Shown in pieces: positions 52,240-62,590 of a stretch of DNA of 64,000 nucleotides (positions are counted from its first letter, which is position 1; every line of letters begins with the position of its first letter). Below the pieces are notes generated by a model. The model searched no databases and was not told the DNA's origin. It saw only the letters and a list, made by a program, of their open reading frames with translations. Location of the stretch: positions 1,408,990 to 1,472,989 of the forward strand of contig NZ_AP024714.1 in assembly GCF_033126985.1 (NCBI RefSeq). Direction: 5' to 3'. Made by a program: the position numbers and the translations under genes. This stretch comes from Methylomarinovum caldicuralii. GTDB lineage: Bacteria; Pseudomonadota; Gammaproteobacteria; Methylococcales; Methylothermaceae.

Positions 52240-53619
52240 ATGCACATCAAAGCGCTTGGCTACCGTCCTGACACCGCGATCCTGTTTTCCCACTGGGCCC
52301 AGAAACCCTGGGCCGTCTTCCTCGACAGCGGCTATCCCTTCATTCAACAGGGCCGTTACGACATCCTCGCCGCCAACCCGCGCGTGACCCTGGTCACGCG
52401 CGGGCAGATGACCGAAATCCGCAGTCCGGCAGGGGTGCAGCTGTCACCGGACGACCCCTTCGCGCTGCTCCAAAAGCAACTGGGTGAACGACGGGACAAC
52501 CCGGCCGGACTGCCGTTCTGCGGCGGCGCCATCGGTTATTTTGGCTACGATCTGGCCTGGCGCCTGGAGCGTCTGCCGCGCTCGGCCAGGGCCCTGAACC
52601 CGCTGCCGGAGATGGCGGTGGGAATCTACGACTTGGCGGTGGTGGTCGACCATCAGCAACAGCAGGCGTTCTTGGTCTGCCGTGACCGCAGCCTGTGGCC
52701 GGCGCTGCAGGCGCAGGTCCGGGCGTTGTGGCGGCGGCCGGTGATCCCCGGCGGCGATTTCCAGCTTACCGCACCGGTGGTGTCCCATCTCGACCGCAAG
52801 GCTTACCTGGCCGCCTTCGACCGCATCCAGCATTACATCCGCGAAGGGGACTGCTATCAGGTCAACTTCGCCCAGCGCTTCAGCGCCCCGGCCAGCGGCG
52901 ACCCCTGGTCGGTGTACCGGGAACTGCGCGCCGCCAATCCGGCGCCTTTCGGCGCTTTTTTGCGCCTGCCCCAGGGGGCGGTGCTCAGCTCCTCCCCGGA
53001 GCGCTTCCTGCAGGTCCGGGATGGCCGGGTGGAGACAAAACCGATCAAGGGGACCCGCCCCCGCTGCCTCAATCCGGAGGAGGATCTCTATCAGGCCCAG
53101 GCGCTGCGGGAAAGCCCCAAGGACCGGGCGGAAAACCTGATGATCGTCGATCTTTTGCGCAACGATCTGGGAAAAAACTGCCAGCCGGGTTCGGTGAAGG
53201 TGCCGAAGCTGTTCGAGGTGGAAAGTTTCGCCACGGTCCATCACCTGGTCAGCACCGTGATCGGCCAGCTGCGCCAGGACCGTCATGCCCTGGACCTGCT
53301 GCGCGGCTGTTTCCCCGGTGGCTCGATCACCGGCGCGCCGAAGCTCCGGGCGATGGAGATCATTGAGGAGCTGGAAGGCATCCGCCGCGGCGTCTACTGC
53401 GGCGCCATCGGCTACGTCGGTTACGACGGGGCGATGGACACCAACATCGTCATCCGCACCCTGGTGCACACACAGGGGGAGATCCATTTCTGGGCCGGAG
53501 GCGGCATCGTCGCCGATTCCAAGGGATCTCAGGAATACCAGGAAAGTTTCGACAAGGCCGCCGCGCTGATTCAGGTGCTGTCCCGTTTCCGCGCCTCCCG
53601 CGACCGTGTGGGTGGTTAA
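52240..53619 (+). CDS. pabB: Aminodeoxychorismate synthase component I
   Basis: Converts chorismate with ammonia to 4-amino-4-deoxychorismate, the precursor of p-aminobenzoate. The 459-residue chorismate-binding enzyme has YIREGDCYQVNFAQRF, SSSPERFLQ, the PabB-type KPIKGTRPR, ENLMIVDLLRNDLGK and GCFPGGSITGAPKLRAMEII. The lysine in KPIKGT separates it from anthranilate synthase TrpE. Placement within an H4MPT cluster is logical because H4MPT synthesis consumes pABA. No pabA or pabC is adjacent. Confidence 0.92.
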   Translation: MHIKALGYRPDTAILFSHWAQKPWAVFLDSGYPFIQQGRYDILAANPRVTLVTRGQMTEIRSPAGVQLSPDDPFALLQKQLGERRDNPAGLPFCGGAIGYFGYDLAWRLERLPRSARALNPLPEMAVGIYDLAVVVDHQQQQAFLVCRDRSLWPALQAQVRALWRRPVIPGGDFQLTAPVVSHLDRKAYLAAFDRIQHYIREGDCYQVNFAQRFSAPASGDPWSVYRELRAANPAPFGAFLRLPQGAVLSSSPERFLQVRDGRVETKPIKGTRPRCLNPEEDLYQAQALRESPKDRAENLMIVDLLRNDLGKNCQPGSVKVPKLFEVESFATVHHLVSTVIGQLRQDRHALDLLRGCFPGGSITGAPKLRAMEIIEELEGIRRGVYCGAIGYVGYDGAMDTNIVIRTLVHTQGEIHFWAGGGIVADSKGSQEYQESFDKAAALIQVLSRFRASRDRVGG

Positions 53620-54184
53620 GCTCGGCGGCAGCTGGGCCGGCCATGACCGCCTGCCGCACTGGCTGCAGACGCTCGTCCACGACGGGGGCGGGCGGGTCGT
53701 GCTGGTGCCCGGCGGCGGCCCCTTCGCCGATCAGGTGCGCCGGATGCAGCGGCGCTGGCGCTTCGACGACCGTCACGCCCACCGCATGGCCCTGCTCGCC
53801 ATGCACCAGTACGCCTGGATGCTGGCGGCGTTGCGCCCTGATCTGGTGCCGCTGGAGGAGATCGGGGCGCTGGGGACATGCGTCCGGCAGGGGAGGGTGC
53901 CCGTCTGGCTGCCGCGGCTGGAGGATCTCGATGCCGCCGCCATCCCCGCCGACTGGACCGTCACCTCCGACAGCCTGGCCGCCTGGCTGGTTTCCCGCCT
54001 GGAGGCGGCAGGACTGGTGCTGCTGAAACGGGTGTCCGCCTCAGCGCCGGATTCCCGGGCCTTGCAGCGCCAAGGCATCGTCGATGCCGCCTTTCCCCGC
54101 TGGTTCCCCGAGGGCAGGAGGCTGCAGGTCTTCACGCCGGATCGGCTCGGGGACTTCAGGGAATTTCTGCGCCGCTTGCCGTGA
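53606..54184 (+). CDS. Amino acid kinase family protein, MfnE-like
   Basis: Small amino-acid-kinase-fold protein, 192 residues, starting at GTG 53606 and overlapping pabB by 14 bases. The phosphate-binding loop WVVKLGGSWAG and VVLVPGGGPFADQVR are clear, with VTSDSLAAWLVSRLEAAGLV later. In methanogens MfnE of this fold phosphorylates the furan alcohol phosphate during methanofuran synthesis, and Methylobacterium has an equivalent (ORF9-type, from memory). The neighbours support this role. Confidence 0.8.
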   Translation: MWVVKLGGSWAGHDRLPHWLQTLVHDGGGRVVLVPGGGPFADQVRRMQRRWRFDDRHAHRMALLAMHQYAWMLAALRPDLVPLEEIGALGTCVRQGRVPVWLPRLEDLDAAAIPADWTVTSDSLAAWLVSRLEAAGLVLLKRVSASAPDSRALQRQGIVDAAFPRWFPEGRRLQVFTPDRLGDFREFLRRLP

Positions 54185-54265
54185 TCGCCGTCGCGTTTTC
54201 CGCTAAAGCCGCCCTGGTTGCGTCCGCTAACCTCAGTGACGACCAACAGCTTTGCGGAGTGCGGC

Positions 54266-55078
54266 ATGACTCTGAACGTATCCTTGGCCTTGCAGCGATT
54301 CGACCATTCCTTCGGGCAGCTGCAGCTGTCCCGCGACGATTCCATCCAGGAGGCAGAGGAGCGGCGGCCGGATGTCGCCCGGAATGAGGCAGGTTCCGAT
54401 TCGGTGTCGGTCCGGAGGGCGGCGGCCTTTCAGGCCGTGGCGGTGGAGGAGACCTTCCAGCTGAGCCTGGCAGTGACGACCCGGGAGGGGGACGTGGTCA
54501 CCATCGACCTGAGCCGCTCGGATCAGGCCGACGCTGCGGCGCTGGCAGTGGCCAACGACAGCGGGCAAGGGGTGGCGCTACAGTCCTCCCGGCAACAGGA
54601 GAGCGAGATCCACTTCAGCGTGGAAGGAAACCTCAACCGTCAGGAGCGCAAGTCGCTGGCGAAGCTGATCCACAAGCTCGACAAGCTGGCGGACAAGTTC
54701 GTCGCCGGGGACAGCCAGGGGGCGCTGAAGCGGCTGGCCAAACTGGGATTCAACGACCGCCAGCTGGCCGGCTTCTCGCTGGAGATGGGCTATGAGCGTC
54801 AGGTGAAGGCGGTCAGCGCCTATGCGGAGACGGCGGCGGTGAGCCCGCTGCAAAGCGGCGATCTGACCCGGGCCGGTGCGCTGGCATCCGAGGTGCAGAC
54901 CCTGCCCGAAGTCGATCCGGCGTTTCTGCAGCGTCCCGGCGAGGACAGCGCCGAGCTGGCCGAGGGGATGGTGAAACTGAAAGCCGCCGGGCGGGACGTT
55001 CCTGTGGACGGTGAGGCGCTGGATCGCCTCAAGGCCATGATCACGGCAGCGTTCGAGCAGCGTTTCGGGATCGGTTGA
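54266..55078 (+). CDS. Conserved-looking protein of unknown function
   Basis: Not recognised. From ATG 54266 (GGAG upstream) it has 270 residues, no signal peptide and no membrane helix. The N-terminal third is polar and possibly disordered. A beta segment ETFQLSLAVTTREGDVVTID precedes a helical part with LNRQERKSLAKLIHKLDKLA and LGFNDRQLAGFSLEM. The pattern suggests a soluble helical domain protein. An opening at 54218 adds 16 residues without an RBS. It follows the cofactor cluster by 81 bases and need not belong to it. Confidence 0.65.
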   Translation: MTLNVSLALQRFDHSFGQLQLSRDDSIQEAEERRPDVARNEAGSDSVSVRRAAAFQAVAVEETFQLSLAVTTREGDVVTIDLSRSDQADAAALAVANDSGQGVALQSSRQQESEIHFSVEGNLNRQERKSLAKLIHKLDKLADKFVAGDSQGALKRLAKLGFNDRQLAGFSLEMGYERQVKAVSAYAETAAVSPLQSGDLTRAGALASEVQTLPEVDPAFLQRPGEDSAELAEGMVKLKAAGRDVPVDGEALDRLKAMITAAFEQRFGIG

Positions 55079-55091
55079 TCCCCGGGAGCAT

Positions 55092-55123
55092 CGGCGACGG
55101 GACCACGCAGAGTCCCATCGCCG
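55092..55123. terminator. Hairpin between convergent genes (weak terminator candidate)
   Basis: An 11-position stem with one mismatch (55092-55102 with 55113-55123) encloses a 10-base loop between convergent genes. No T-tract follows on either strand, so termination here would need Rho or simply mRNA end protection. Confidence 0.3.
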
Positions 55124-55132
55124 TCGGCCGTT

Positions 55133-56017
55133 TCAGGCCTGTCCGTTCTCCTTCAGGGCCCGCATCACGGTTTCACCGATGTGGGCCGGATTTCTGGCCA
55201 CGTACAGCCCCAGTTCTTCCATCGCGTCCATCTTGGCCTTGGCGGTGTCGTCCGCGCCGGAGATGATGGCGCCGGCATGACCCATGCGCCGTCCCGGCGG
55301 GGCGGAAATGCCGGCGACGAAGCCGACGATGGGCTTCGTCATGTTCTCCTTGGCCCAGCGGGCGGCGGCCACTTCCTGGGGGCCGCCGATCTCGCCGATC
55401 ATCACCACCGCGTCGGTGTCCGGGTCCGCCTCGAAGGCCTTGAGCACGGTGACGAAGTCGGTGCCGTTGACCGGATCGCCGCCGATGCCCACCGAGGTGG
55501 ACTGCCCCAGCCCCAGGGCGGTCATCTGTTCCACCGCCTCGTAGTTGAGGGTGCCGGAACGCGACACCACGCCGACGCGGCCCGGCTGGTAGATGTGGGC
55601 TGGCATGATCCCCACCTTGCACTCGCCGGGGGTGATGATTCCCGGGGTATTGGGGCCGATGACCAGGGTGTCGTGACCGACACGGTAGCGCTGCACCCGC
55701 ACCATGTCCTGCACCGGGATGCCGTCGGCGATCACCACCGCCACCCGGATGCCGGCGTCGATGGCTTCCATGATGGCATCGGCGGCGAAGGCGGGGGGAA
55801 CGAAGATGGCCGACACGTCGGCGCCGGTGGCCTCCACCGCCTCGGCCACGGTGTCGAACACCGGTCGGTCCAGATGGGTGGTGCCGCCCTTGCCCGGCGT
55901 GACGCCGCCGACCACGTTGGTGCCGGTCCTGATCGCCTCCTCGGCGTGGAAGGTGGCGTGCTGGCCGGTGAAGCCTTGGAAGATGACCTTGGAAGCTTTG
56001 TTGACGAACACACTCAT
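55133..56017 (-). CDS. mtkB: Malate-CoA ligase (malate thiokinase) alpha subunit
   Basis: CoA-binding and phospho-His subunit of an ADP-forming acyl-CoA synthetase, 294 residues. The Rossmann motif is [17 protein letters not shown], with GGVTPGKGG and the phospho-His motif [13 protein letters not shown]. It closely resembles succinyl-CoA synthetase SucD. Malate specificity is inferred from the adjacent malyl-CoA lyase gene and serine-cycle context. It overlaps mtkA by 4 bases and ends the three-gene minus-strand operon. Confidence 0.85.
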   Translation of the reverse strand: MSVFVNKASKVIFQGFTGQHATFHAEEAIRTGTNVVGGVTPGKGGTTHLDRPVFDTVAEAVEATGADVSAIFVPPAFAADAIMEAIDAGIRVAVVIADGIPVQDMVRVQRYRVGHDTLVIGPNTPGIITPGECKVGIMPAHIYQPGRVGVVSRSGTLNYEAVEQMTALGLGQSTSVGIGGDPVNGTDFVTVLKAFEADPDTDAVVMIGEIGGPQEVAAARWAKENMTKPIVGFVAGISAPPGRRMGHAGAIISGADDTAKAKMDAMEELGLYVARNPAHIGETVMRALKENGQA

Positions 56018-57189
56018 GCGCTTTCTCCCTTGACGGTGGCAACGGCTTTGGCGGCGGCGTCATCCAGGTTGGCAGCCTGGACGAAGGGCAGCCCCGATTC
56101 CTCGAGGATTTTGCGGCCTTCCTCGACGTTGGTGCCGGCCAGACGCACCACCATCGGCAGTTCGATGTTGAGGGTCTGATAGGCCTGGATCAGGCCGGTG
56201 GCGATCCAGTCGCAGCGGTTGATGCCGGCGAAGATGTTGACCAACAGGGCCTTGACGTTGGGATCTTCCATGACGATGCGGCAGGCGTTGGTGACCTTCT
56301 CCGGCGAGGCGCCGCCGCCGACGTCGAGGAAATTGGCGGGACGGCCGCCGTGGAGGGTGATGGCGTCCATGGTGGCCATCGCCAGGCCGGCGCCGTTGAC
56401 GATGCAGCCGATATCGCCGTCGAGGGCGATGTAGTTGAGGCCGTGGCCGGAGGCTTCCACTTCCTTGGGGTCCTCCTCGTCCAGATCGCGCAGTTCGTTG
56501 ACGTCCGGATGGCGGTAAAGGGCGTTGGTGTCGAAGTTGAATTTGGCGTCCAGGCAGATGAGCTTGCCGCCGTCCACCTGGGCCAGGGGATTGATTTCCG
56601 CCTGCAGGGCGTCCTTGTCGCGGAAGCAGCGGTAGATACGCTTCATGATCCGCACCAGCTGGGTCATGCGCTCCTTGTCGCGAAGCCCCATGGCGGCGGC
56701 GACCTTGCGGCACTGGAAGTCGGCCAGGCCGATGGCCGGGTCGATGGTTTCCTTGATGATGGCCTGCGGATTGCGTTTGGCGACTTCCTCGATTTCCACC
56801 CCGCCCTCGGCAGAGGCGACGATGGTGATGCGCTGGCTGGCGCGGTCGATGACGAAGCCGAGATAGAACTCGTCGACGATGTCGCTGGCCTCCTCGATCA
56901 GCACCCGCTTGACCACCCGGCCCCTGGGACCGGTCTGGTGGGTCACCAGGGTCATGCCGATCATCTCGTCGGCGATCTTGCGCACCTCGTCGAGGGAGCG
57001 GGCCACCTTGACCCCGCCGGCCTTGCCGCGTCCGCCGGCGTGGATCTGGGCCTTGACCACCCAGCGGTCGCCGCCGAGTTCCTCGGCGATGGAGTAGGCC
57101 TGGGCGTCGGAAAAGGCGACGTTGCCGGCCGGAACCGGCACGCCATAGGAACGCAACAGTTCTTTGGCTTGATACTCGTGAATGTTCAT
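56014..57189 (-). CDS. mtkA: Malate-CoA ligase (malate thiokinase) beta subunit
   Basis: ATP-grasp subunit of the malate-CoA ligase, 391 residues: [57 protein letters not shown] and [19 protein letters not shown]. It provides ATP-dependent formation of malyl-CoA with MtkB. Without the lyase next to it, it would be called sucC, since sequence motifs alone do not separate the two. It starts 15 bases after the malyl-CoA lyase stop. Confidence 0.86.
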   Translation of the reverse strand: MNIHEYQAKELLRSYGVPVPAGNVAFSDAQAYSIAEELGGDRWVVKAQIHAGGRGKAGGVKVARSLDEVRKIADEMIGMTLVTHQTGPRGRVVKRVLIEEASDIVDEFYLGFVIDRASQRITIVASAEGGVEIEEVAKRNPQAIIKETIDPAIGLADFQCRKVAAAMGLRDKERMTQLVRIMKRIYRCFRDKDALQAEINPLAQVDGGKLICLDAKFNFDTNALYRHPDVNELRDLDEEDPKEVEASGHGLNYIALDGDIGCIVNGAGLAMATMDAITLHGGRPANFLDVGGGASPEKVTNACRIVMEDPNVKALLVNIFAGINRCDWIATGLIQAYQTLNIELPMVVRLAGTNVEEGRKILEESGLPFVQAANLDDAAAKAVATVKGESA

Positions 57190-57204
57190 CTTGCTCTCCT
57201 CAAG

Positions 57205-58170
57205 TCAGCCTTGGCGGGCCTGGATCTGGTCGATCTTGGCGATCAGGTTCTCCGCCATCCTGATGGAGGCGGCGTCGATCAGGCGTCCGTCGAGGGAGAC
57301 GGCGCCCTTGCCCTCGCGGGCGGCCTCTTCCATCGCCGCCAGAATGCGTCGGGCCTTGGTCACTTCCTGTTCGGAGGGAGTGAAGACCTGATTGGCCAGT
57401 TCGATCTGGGAGGGATGGATGGCCCACTTGCCTTCGCAACCCAGCGCGGCGGCGCGTTTGGCGGCGGCCACGTAACCGTCCGGGTCGCTGATGTCGCCGT
57501 AGGGGCCGTCGATGGGACGCAGCCCGTTGGCGCGGCAGGCCACCACCATGCGGGCGATGGCGAAATGCCACTGATCGCCCCAGTGCCGTTCGCGGTGGCC
57601 GTCCTCGAAGGGATCGGTCAGCACCGCATAATCGGGATTGGCGCCACCGATGTTGGTGGTGCGGGCCTGTATCGATGCGGCGTAGTCGGCCACCCCGAAC
57701 ACCAGCGCTTCCAGGCGCTCCGGACAGGCGCGGGCGATCTCGCGTACGTTGTCCATGCCGGCGGCGGTTTCGATCAGGGCGTGGAGATTGATGGGCTTCA
57801 ACCCCTTGGCCGCCTCGATCTGGCTCAGCAGGGTGGCGACGAAATAGATGTCTTCCGGGCCGTTGACCTTGGGGATCAGGATCGTGTCGAGACGGTCGCC
57901 GGCCTGTTCCACCACTTCGACGATGTCGCGGTAACAGTAATGGGTATCCAGGCCGTTGATGCGCACCGACACCGAACAGCGGGACCAGTCGTAGGTGTTG
58001 AGGGCCTCGATGACGTTGCGCCGCGCCTGTTCCTTGTCGTCGGGGGCGACGGCGTCTTCCAGATCCAGAAACACGACATCGGCGCCGGCGTGGGGCGCCT
58101 TTTCCAACATTCTCGGATTGCTGCCGGGGACGGCGAGCTCGCTACGGTGAAGGCGGTTTTTTACGGCCAT
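57205..58170 (-). CDS. mcl: Malyl-CoA lyase (CitE-like)
   Basis: Cleaves malyl-CoA to acetyl-CoA and glyoxylate in the serine cycle. The 321-residue HpcH/HpaI-type TIM barrel has [19 protein letters not shown], the [15 protein letters not shown] segment, [16 protein letters not shown] and the C-terminal [16 protein letters not shown]. Length and motifs fit malyl-CoA lyase rather than citrate lyase beta (no citrate lyase genes nearby). It is first in the mcl-mtkA-mtkB operon and diverges from ndk. Confidence 0.9.
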   Translation of the reverse strand: MAVKNRLHRSELAVPGSNPRMLEKAPHAGADVVFLDLEDAVAPDDKEQARRNVIEALNTYDWSRCSVSVRINGLDTHYCYRDIVEVVEQAGDRLDTILIPKVNGPEDIYFVATLLSQIEAAKGLKPINLHALIETAAGMDNVREIARACPERLEALVFGVADYAASIQARTTNIGGANPDYAVLTDPFEDGHRERHWGDQWHFAIARMVVACRANGLRPIDGPYGDISDPDGYVAAAKRAAALGCEGKWAIHPSQIELANQVFTPSEQEVTKARRILAAMEEAAREGKGAVSLDGRLIDAASIRMAENLIAKIDQIQARQG

Positions 58171-58315
58171 GGATTGTCAATTCCGTCAGCAGGTTGTGGG
58201 AAGATCGTGCAGCCCGGCCAGGCGGGCGGCCCGGGGCCGCACGCATTTCAAAACCGCCCATTATACGATGTTCCCGGCGCAAATTGGACCGGCGGTGGAC
58301 GTGCCGACAGCTTTC

Positions 58316-58343
58316 GGCCGCTGACAGACCCTTCCCGGCCCCC
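58316..58343. repeat. Partial copy of the structured repeat at 33301
   Basis: These 28 bases equal the reverse complement of 33301-33328 with one mismatch. A degenerate second arm may lie near 58189-58213 (TGTGGGAAG core). Like the first copy it sits between divergent genes, here mcl and ndk. Confidence 0.7.
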
Positions 58344-58366
58344 TCCCGTGGAAGTGGCAGAAAGGC

Positions 58367-58396
58367 TTACTCAAGTGCCTGCCCGTCGGTTAAAAT
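58367..58396 (+). promoter_or_regulatory. ndk promoter
   Basis: TTACTC (58367-58372), an 18-base spacer and TAAAAT (58391-58396) precede ndk by 34 bases, just after the repeat copy. Confidence 0.5.
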
Positions 58397-58430
58397 ATGC
58401 TGTTTTTACAATCTGGAAGTTGGGGAATCC

Positions 58431-58854
58431 ATGGCTATCGAAAGAACGCTGTCCATCATCAAACCCGACGCCGTCGCCAAGAACGTCATCGGTGAGATCA
58501 TCAGCCGCTTCGAAAAGGCGGGGCTGCGCATCGCCGCCCTGAAGATGACGAAGCTGACCCGGCAGCAGGCGGAAGCCTTCTATGGCGTCCACCGGGACAA
58601 ACCTTTCTTCAACGACCTGGTCGAATACATGATTTCCGGTCCCGTGGTGGTGCAGGTGCTGGAAGGGGAGAACGCCATCGCCAAAAACCGCGAGCTGATG
58701 GGCGCCACCAACCCCAAGGAAGCCGCCCCCGGCACCATCCGCGCCGATTTCGCCGACAGCATCGACGCCAATGCGGTGCACGGTTCCGACAGACCGGAAA
58801 CCGCGGCGCAGGAAATCGCCTTCTTCTTCAAAGACGATGAGATCTTCCCCCGTT

Positions 58855-58862
<8 letters not shown>
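58431..58862 (+). CDS. ndk: Nucleoside diphosphate kinase
   Basis: Transfers phosphate between nucleoside tri- and diphosphates. At 143 residues the family length is exact. The start is [20 protein letters not shown] and the phospho-His lies in [20 protein letters not shown]. It heads the plus-strand run ndk-rlmN-pilF-hisS, the standard gammaproteobacterial arrangement. Its 3' end overlaps rlmN by 8 bases. Confidence 0.97.
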
Positions 58863-59939
<1,077 letters not shown>

Positions 59940-59940
<1 letters not shown>

Positions 59941-60653
59941 TGCGCTGGGCGATCGCAGGATTGCTGGTGGCGCTGGCCGGCTGCAGTCTCTCCCCCGACC
60001 GGGAGGCGATCGACCGCAAGAAGCTGGCGCAGATCTATACCGAGAAGGGCATCGCCTATCTGGCCCAGGGCCAGCCCCAGAACGCTTTGGCCGATCTGCG
60101 CCACGCCCTCGAGATCGATCCCGACAACGCCGCCGCCCACGAGGCGATCGCGGTGCTGTACGAGAAGCTCGGCATGGACGACAAGGCGGCCGAGCACTAC
60201 CGCCGCGCCCTGGCGCTGCAACCGGACGACGCCCGGCTGCTCAACAACTACGGCCTGTTCCTGTGCCACCGTGGCGACTACGATGCCGGGATGAAGCGGC
60301 TCGTCCGCGCCGCCAACAACAAGTTGTACGCCCAGCGCTGGAAGGCGATGACCAACGCCGGTCTCTGCGCCCTCAGGGCCGGACAGCTGGCGGAAGCCGA
60401 AGACTGGCTGCGCCAGGCGCTGGCCCTAGAGCCCGACGCGCCCCAGCCGCTGGCGGCGATGGCCCGGCTGATGGCCCGAAAGCGGCAGTGGTTGGCGGCA
60501 AGGGCCTTCCTGCAGCGCTACGAGGTGGTCGCCGAGCCGACGCCGGAGCTGCTTCAGCTTGGCGTTCAGATCGAATCCGCCCTCGGAGACGAACAAGCCG
60601 CAGCCGCCTACCGCCGCCGTCTGAAACGGATAACCCCCAAAACCCATCCCTGA
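59940..60653 (+). CDS. pilF: Type IV pilus biogenesis lipoprotein PilF/PilW (TPR)
   Basis: Outer-membrane pilotin needed for PilQ secretin assembly. The 237-residue protein has a lipoprotein signal ([11 protein letters not shown], lipobox LAGC) and several TPR repeats ([40 protein letters not shown]). It overlaps the rlmN stop (TGATG) and precedes hisS by 10 bases. RodZ and ispG genes that lie here in many relatives are missing from this position. Confidence 0.9.
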
Positions 60654-60663
60654 TCAATCATCC

Positions 60664-61935
60664 ATGAGTCAGAAACTGCAAGCCGTCCGCGGCATGCACG
60701 ACATTCTTCCGGACGAGACGCCCCTGTGGCGTAACGTCGAGACGATCCTGATCCAGGAGCTGGAACGCGCCGGTTTCGACGAGATCCGTCTGCCCATTGT
60801 CGAGAAGACCGAACTGTTCAAGCGCTCCATCGGCGAAGTCACCGACATCGTCGAAAAGGAGATGTACACCTTCCAGGACAAGAGCGGCGATTCCCTGACG
60901 CTACGCCCGGAGGGCACCGCCGGTTGCGTGCGTGCCTGCATTGAACACGGTCTTTTGCGCACCGGGCAGCTGCGGCTTTGGTATCTCGGCCCCATGTTCC
61001 GCCACGAACGGCCGCAAAAGGGGCGTTACCGCCAGTTCCATCAGCTGGGGGTGGAAGTGTTCGGCACGCCCGGGCCCGACATCGATGCCGAGCTGATCTT
61101 CCTCAATGTCCGCTGGTGGCAGCGCTTGGGCGTCGCCGACAAAGTGGCGCTGCAGATCAATTCTCTCGGCACCCTGGACGAGCGCCGGGCCTACCGCGAC
61201 GATCTGGTGGCCTATTTCAGCACTTACGAGGACGCCCTAGACGCCGACAGCCGCCGCCGCCTCCACACCAACCCCCTGCGCATTCTCGACAGCAAGAATC
61301 CGGAAATGCAGGAACTGATCGAGGGGGCGCCGAAGCTGCTGGACTATCTGGGAGAGGCGTCGCGGGTCCATTTCCGCGGCTTCACCGATCTGCTCGATGC
61401 CGTCGGCGTTCCCTACGTGGTCAATTCGCGCCTGGTGCGCGGCCTCGATTACTACGGTCTGACCGTGTTCGAATGGGTGACCTCGGAACTGGGGGCCCAG
61501 GGCACCGTGTGTGCCGGGGGCCGCTACGACACCCTGGTGGAGCAATTGGGCGGCAGGCCGACGCCGGCGGTGGGCTTCGCCTTAGGGATGGAACGCCTGC
61601 TGGCGCTGCTGGAAGGCTCGCATGGCCGCAAGGAAACGCCGCATTTCTATCTGGTCCGGGTGGGGGCGGCTGCCGAACGCGCCAGCGCGGTGCTGGCGGA
61701 AACCTTGCGGCGCCGCTTCCCCGAGCTGCGTCTCATCGTCCACTGCGGCGGCGGCAGTTTCAAGAGCCAGTTCAAGAAGGCCGACAAAAGCGGGGCCCGG
61801 TATGCCCTGATCGTCGGCGACGAGGAGGCCACCGCCGGGAAGGTGGCCCTCAAACCCCTGCGCGAGGCGGGCGAGCAACGCATCCTCACGCAGGCCGAAC
61901 TGATCGAATTCATCGAAAACCATATACGCGTCTGA
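60664..61935 (+). CDS. hisS: Histidine-tRNA ligase
   Basis: Class II aminoacyl-tRNA synthetase, 423 residues. It has motif 1, motif 2 ([20 protein letters not shown]), and the HisRS-specific [17 protein letters not shown]. Motif 3 reads [13 protein letters not shown] and the anticodon-binding domain is at the C-terminus. Nothing unusual. It is followed after 13 bases by yfgM. Confidence 0.97.
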   Translation: MSQKLQAVRGMHDILPDETPLWRNVETILIQELERAGFDEIRLPIVEKTELFKRSIGEVTDIVEKEMYTFQDKSGDSLTLRPEGTAGCVRACIEHGLLRTGQLRLWYLGPMFRHERPQKGRYRQFHQLGVEVFGTPGPDIDAELIFLNVRWWQRLGVADKVALQINSLGTLDERRAYRDDLVAYFSTYEDALDADSRRRLHTNPLRILDSKNPEMQELIEGAPKLLDYLGEASRVHFRGFTDLLDAVGVPYVVNSRLVRGLDYYGLTVFEWVTSELGAQGTVCAGGRYDTLVEQLGGRPTPAVGFALGMERLLALLEGSHGRKETPHFYLVRVGAAAERASAVLAETLRRRFPELRLIVHCGGGSFKSQFKKADKSGARYALIVGDEEATAGKVALKPLREAGEQRILTQAELIEFIENHIRV

Positions 61936-61948
61936 CAAGGAGGCTTTC

Positions 61949-62590
61949 ATGGCCGCACACCTGGAAGAAGAAGCCCAAGTCGAACAACTCAAACGCTGGT
62001 GGAAGGAGAACGGCGCCTCGATCATCGCCGGTGTCATCCTGGGATTGGTGGCGATTTTCGGCTGGAACGCCTGGCAGAAACACCAGCGCACCCAGGCCGA
62101 ACAGGCCTCCAACCTGTACCAGCAAATGCTGGACGCTGTGGCCAAAGGCCAGGACGATCTGGCTTTCGGTCTGGCACAGCGCCTGACCGGCGAGCTGGCC
62201 GGCACCGCCTATGCCGATTTTGCCCGCCTGCTGGAAGCCCGCGCCGCGGTGGACAAAGGAGAGCTGCCCAGGGCCCAGGCCGCTCTGGAGGCCCTGCTGC
62301 GGGAGACGGGGGATGACAACTTCCGTCACATCGCCCGCCTGCGCCTGGCCCGGGTCCATCTGGGCGCCGGCAAGCCGGAGGCGGCGCTGGACGTGCTGAC
62401 CGTGGCCGGCATCGGCGATCCCGGCCGTTTCGCCGGCCAGTACGAGGAACTCAGGGGGGACGCCTTCGCCGCCCTGGGGAAACCTGAGGATGCGGCGCTG
62501 GCCTACCGCAAGGCGCTGGCCCTGGGACGGGATTACGAATACCTGAAGATGAAGCTGAACGATCTGGGTGTGGCCGCGTCCAAACCGTGA
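61949..62590 (+). CDS. yfgM: Ancillary SecYEG translocon protein YfgM (TPR)
   Basis: Inner-membrane anchored, periplasmic TPR protein associated with SecYEG and chaperones. The 213-residue product has a charged cytoplasmic start (HLEEEAQVEQLKRWWKENG), one membrane helix (ASIIAGVILGLVAIFGWNAW) and TPR-like helices afterwards. The hisS-yfgM-bamB-der order is conserved in gammaproteobacteria. Its stop overlaps the bamB start. Confidence 0.93.
   Translation: MAAHLEEEAQVEQLKRWWKENGASIIAGVILGLVAIFGWNAWQKHQRTQAEQASNLYQQMLDAVAKGQDDLAFGLAQRLTGELAGTAYADFARLLEARAAVDKGELPRAQAALEALLRETGDDNFRHIARLRLARVHLGAGKPEAALDVLTVAGIGDPGRFAGQYEELRGDAFAALGKPEDAALAYRKALALGRDYEYLKMKLNDLGVAASKP

Noticed and set aside
55133..57189. 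Calling the pair sucC/sucD (succinyl-CoA synthetase)
   Set aside because: Sequence motifs allow it, but the operon with malyl-CoA lyase and the methylotroph context favour malate thiokinase. The alternative is noted in the entries.
56350..58542. A 730-codon plus-strand open frame
   Set aside because: It is antisense to mcl and mtkA, which have intact catalytic motifs. Length alone reflects the rarity of stop codons in GC-rich DNA.
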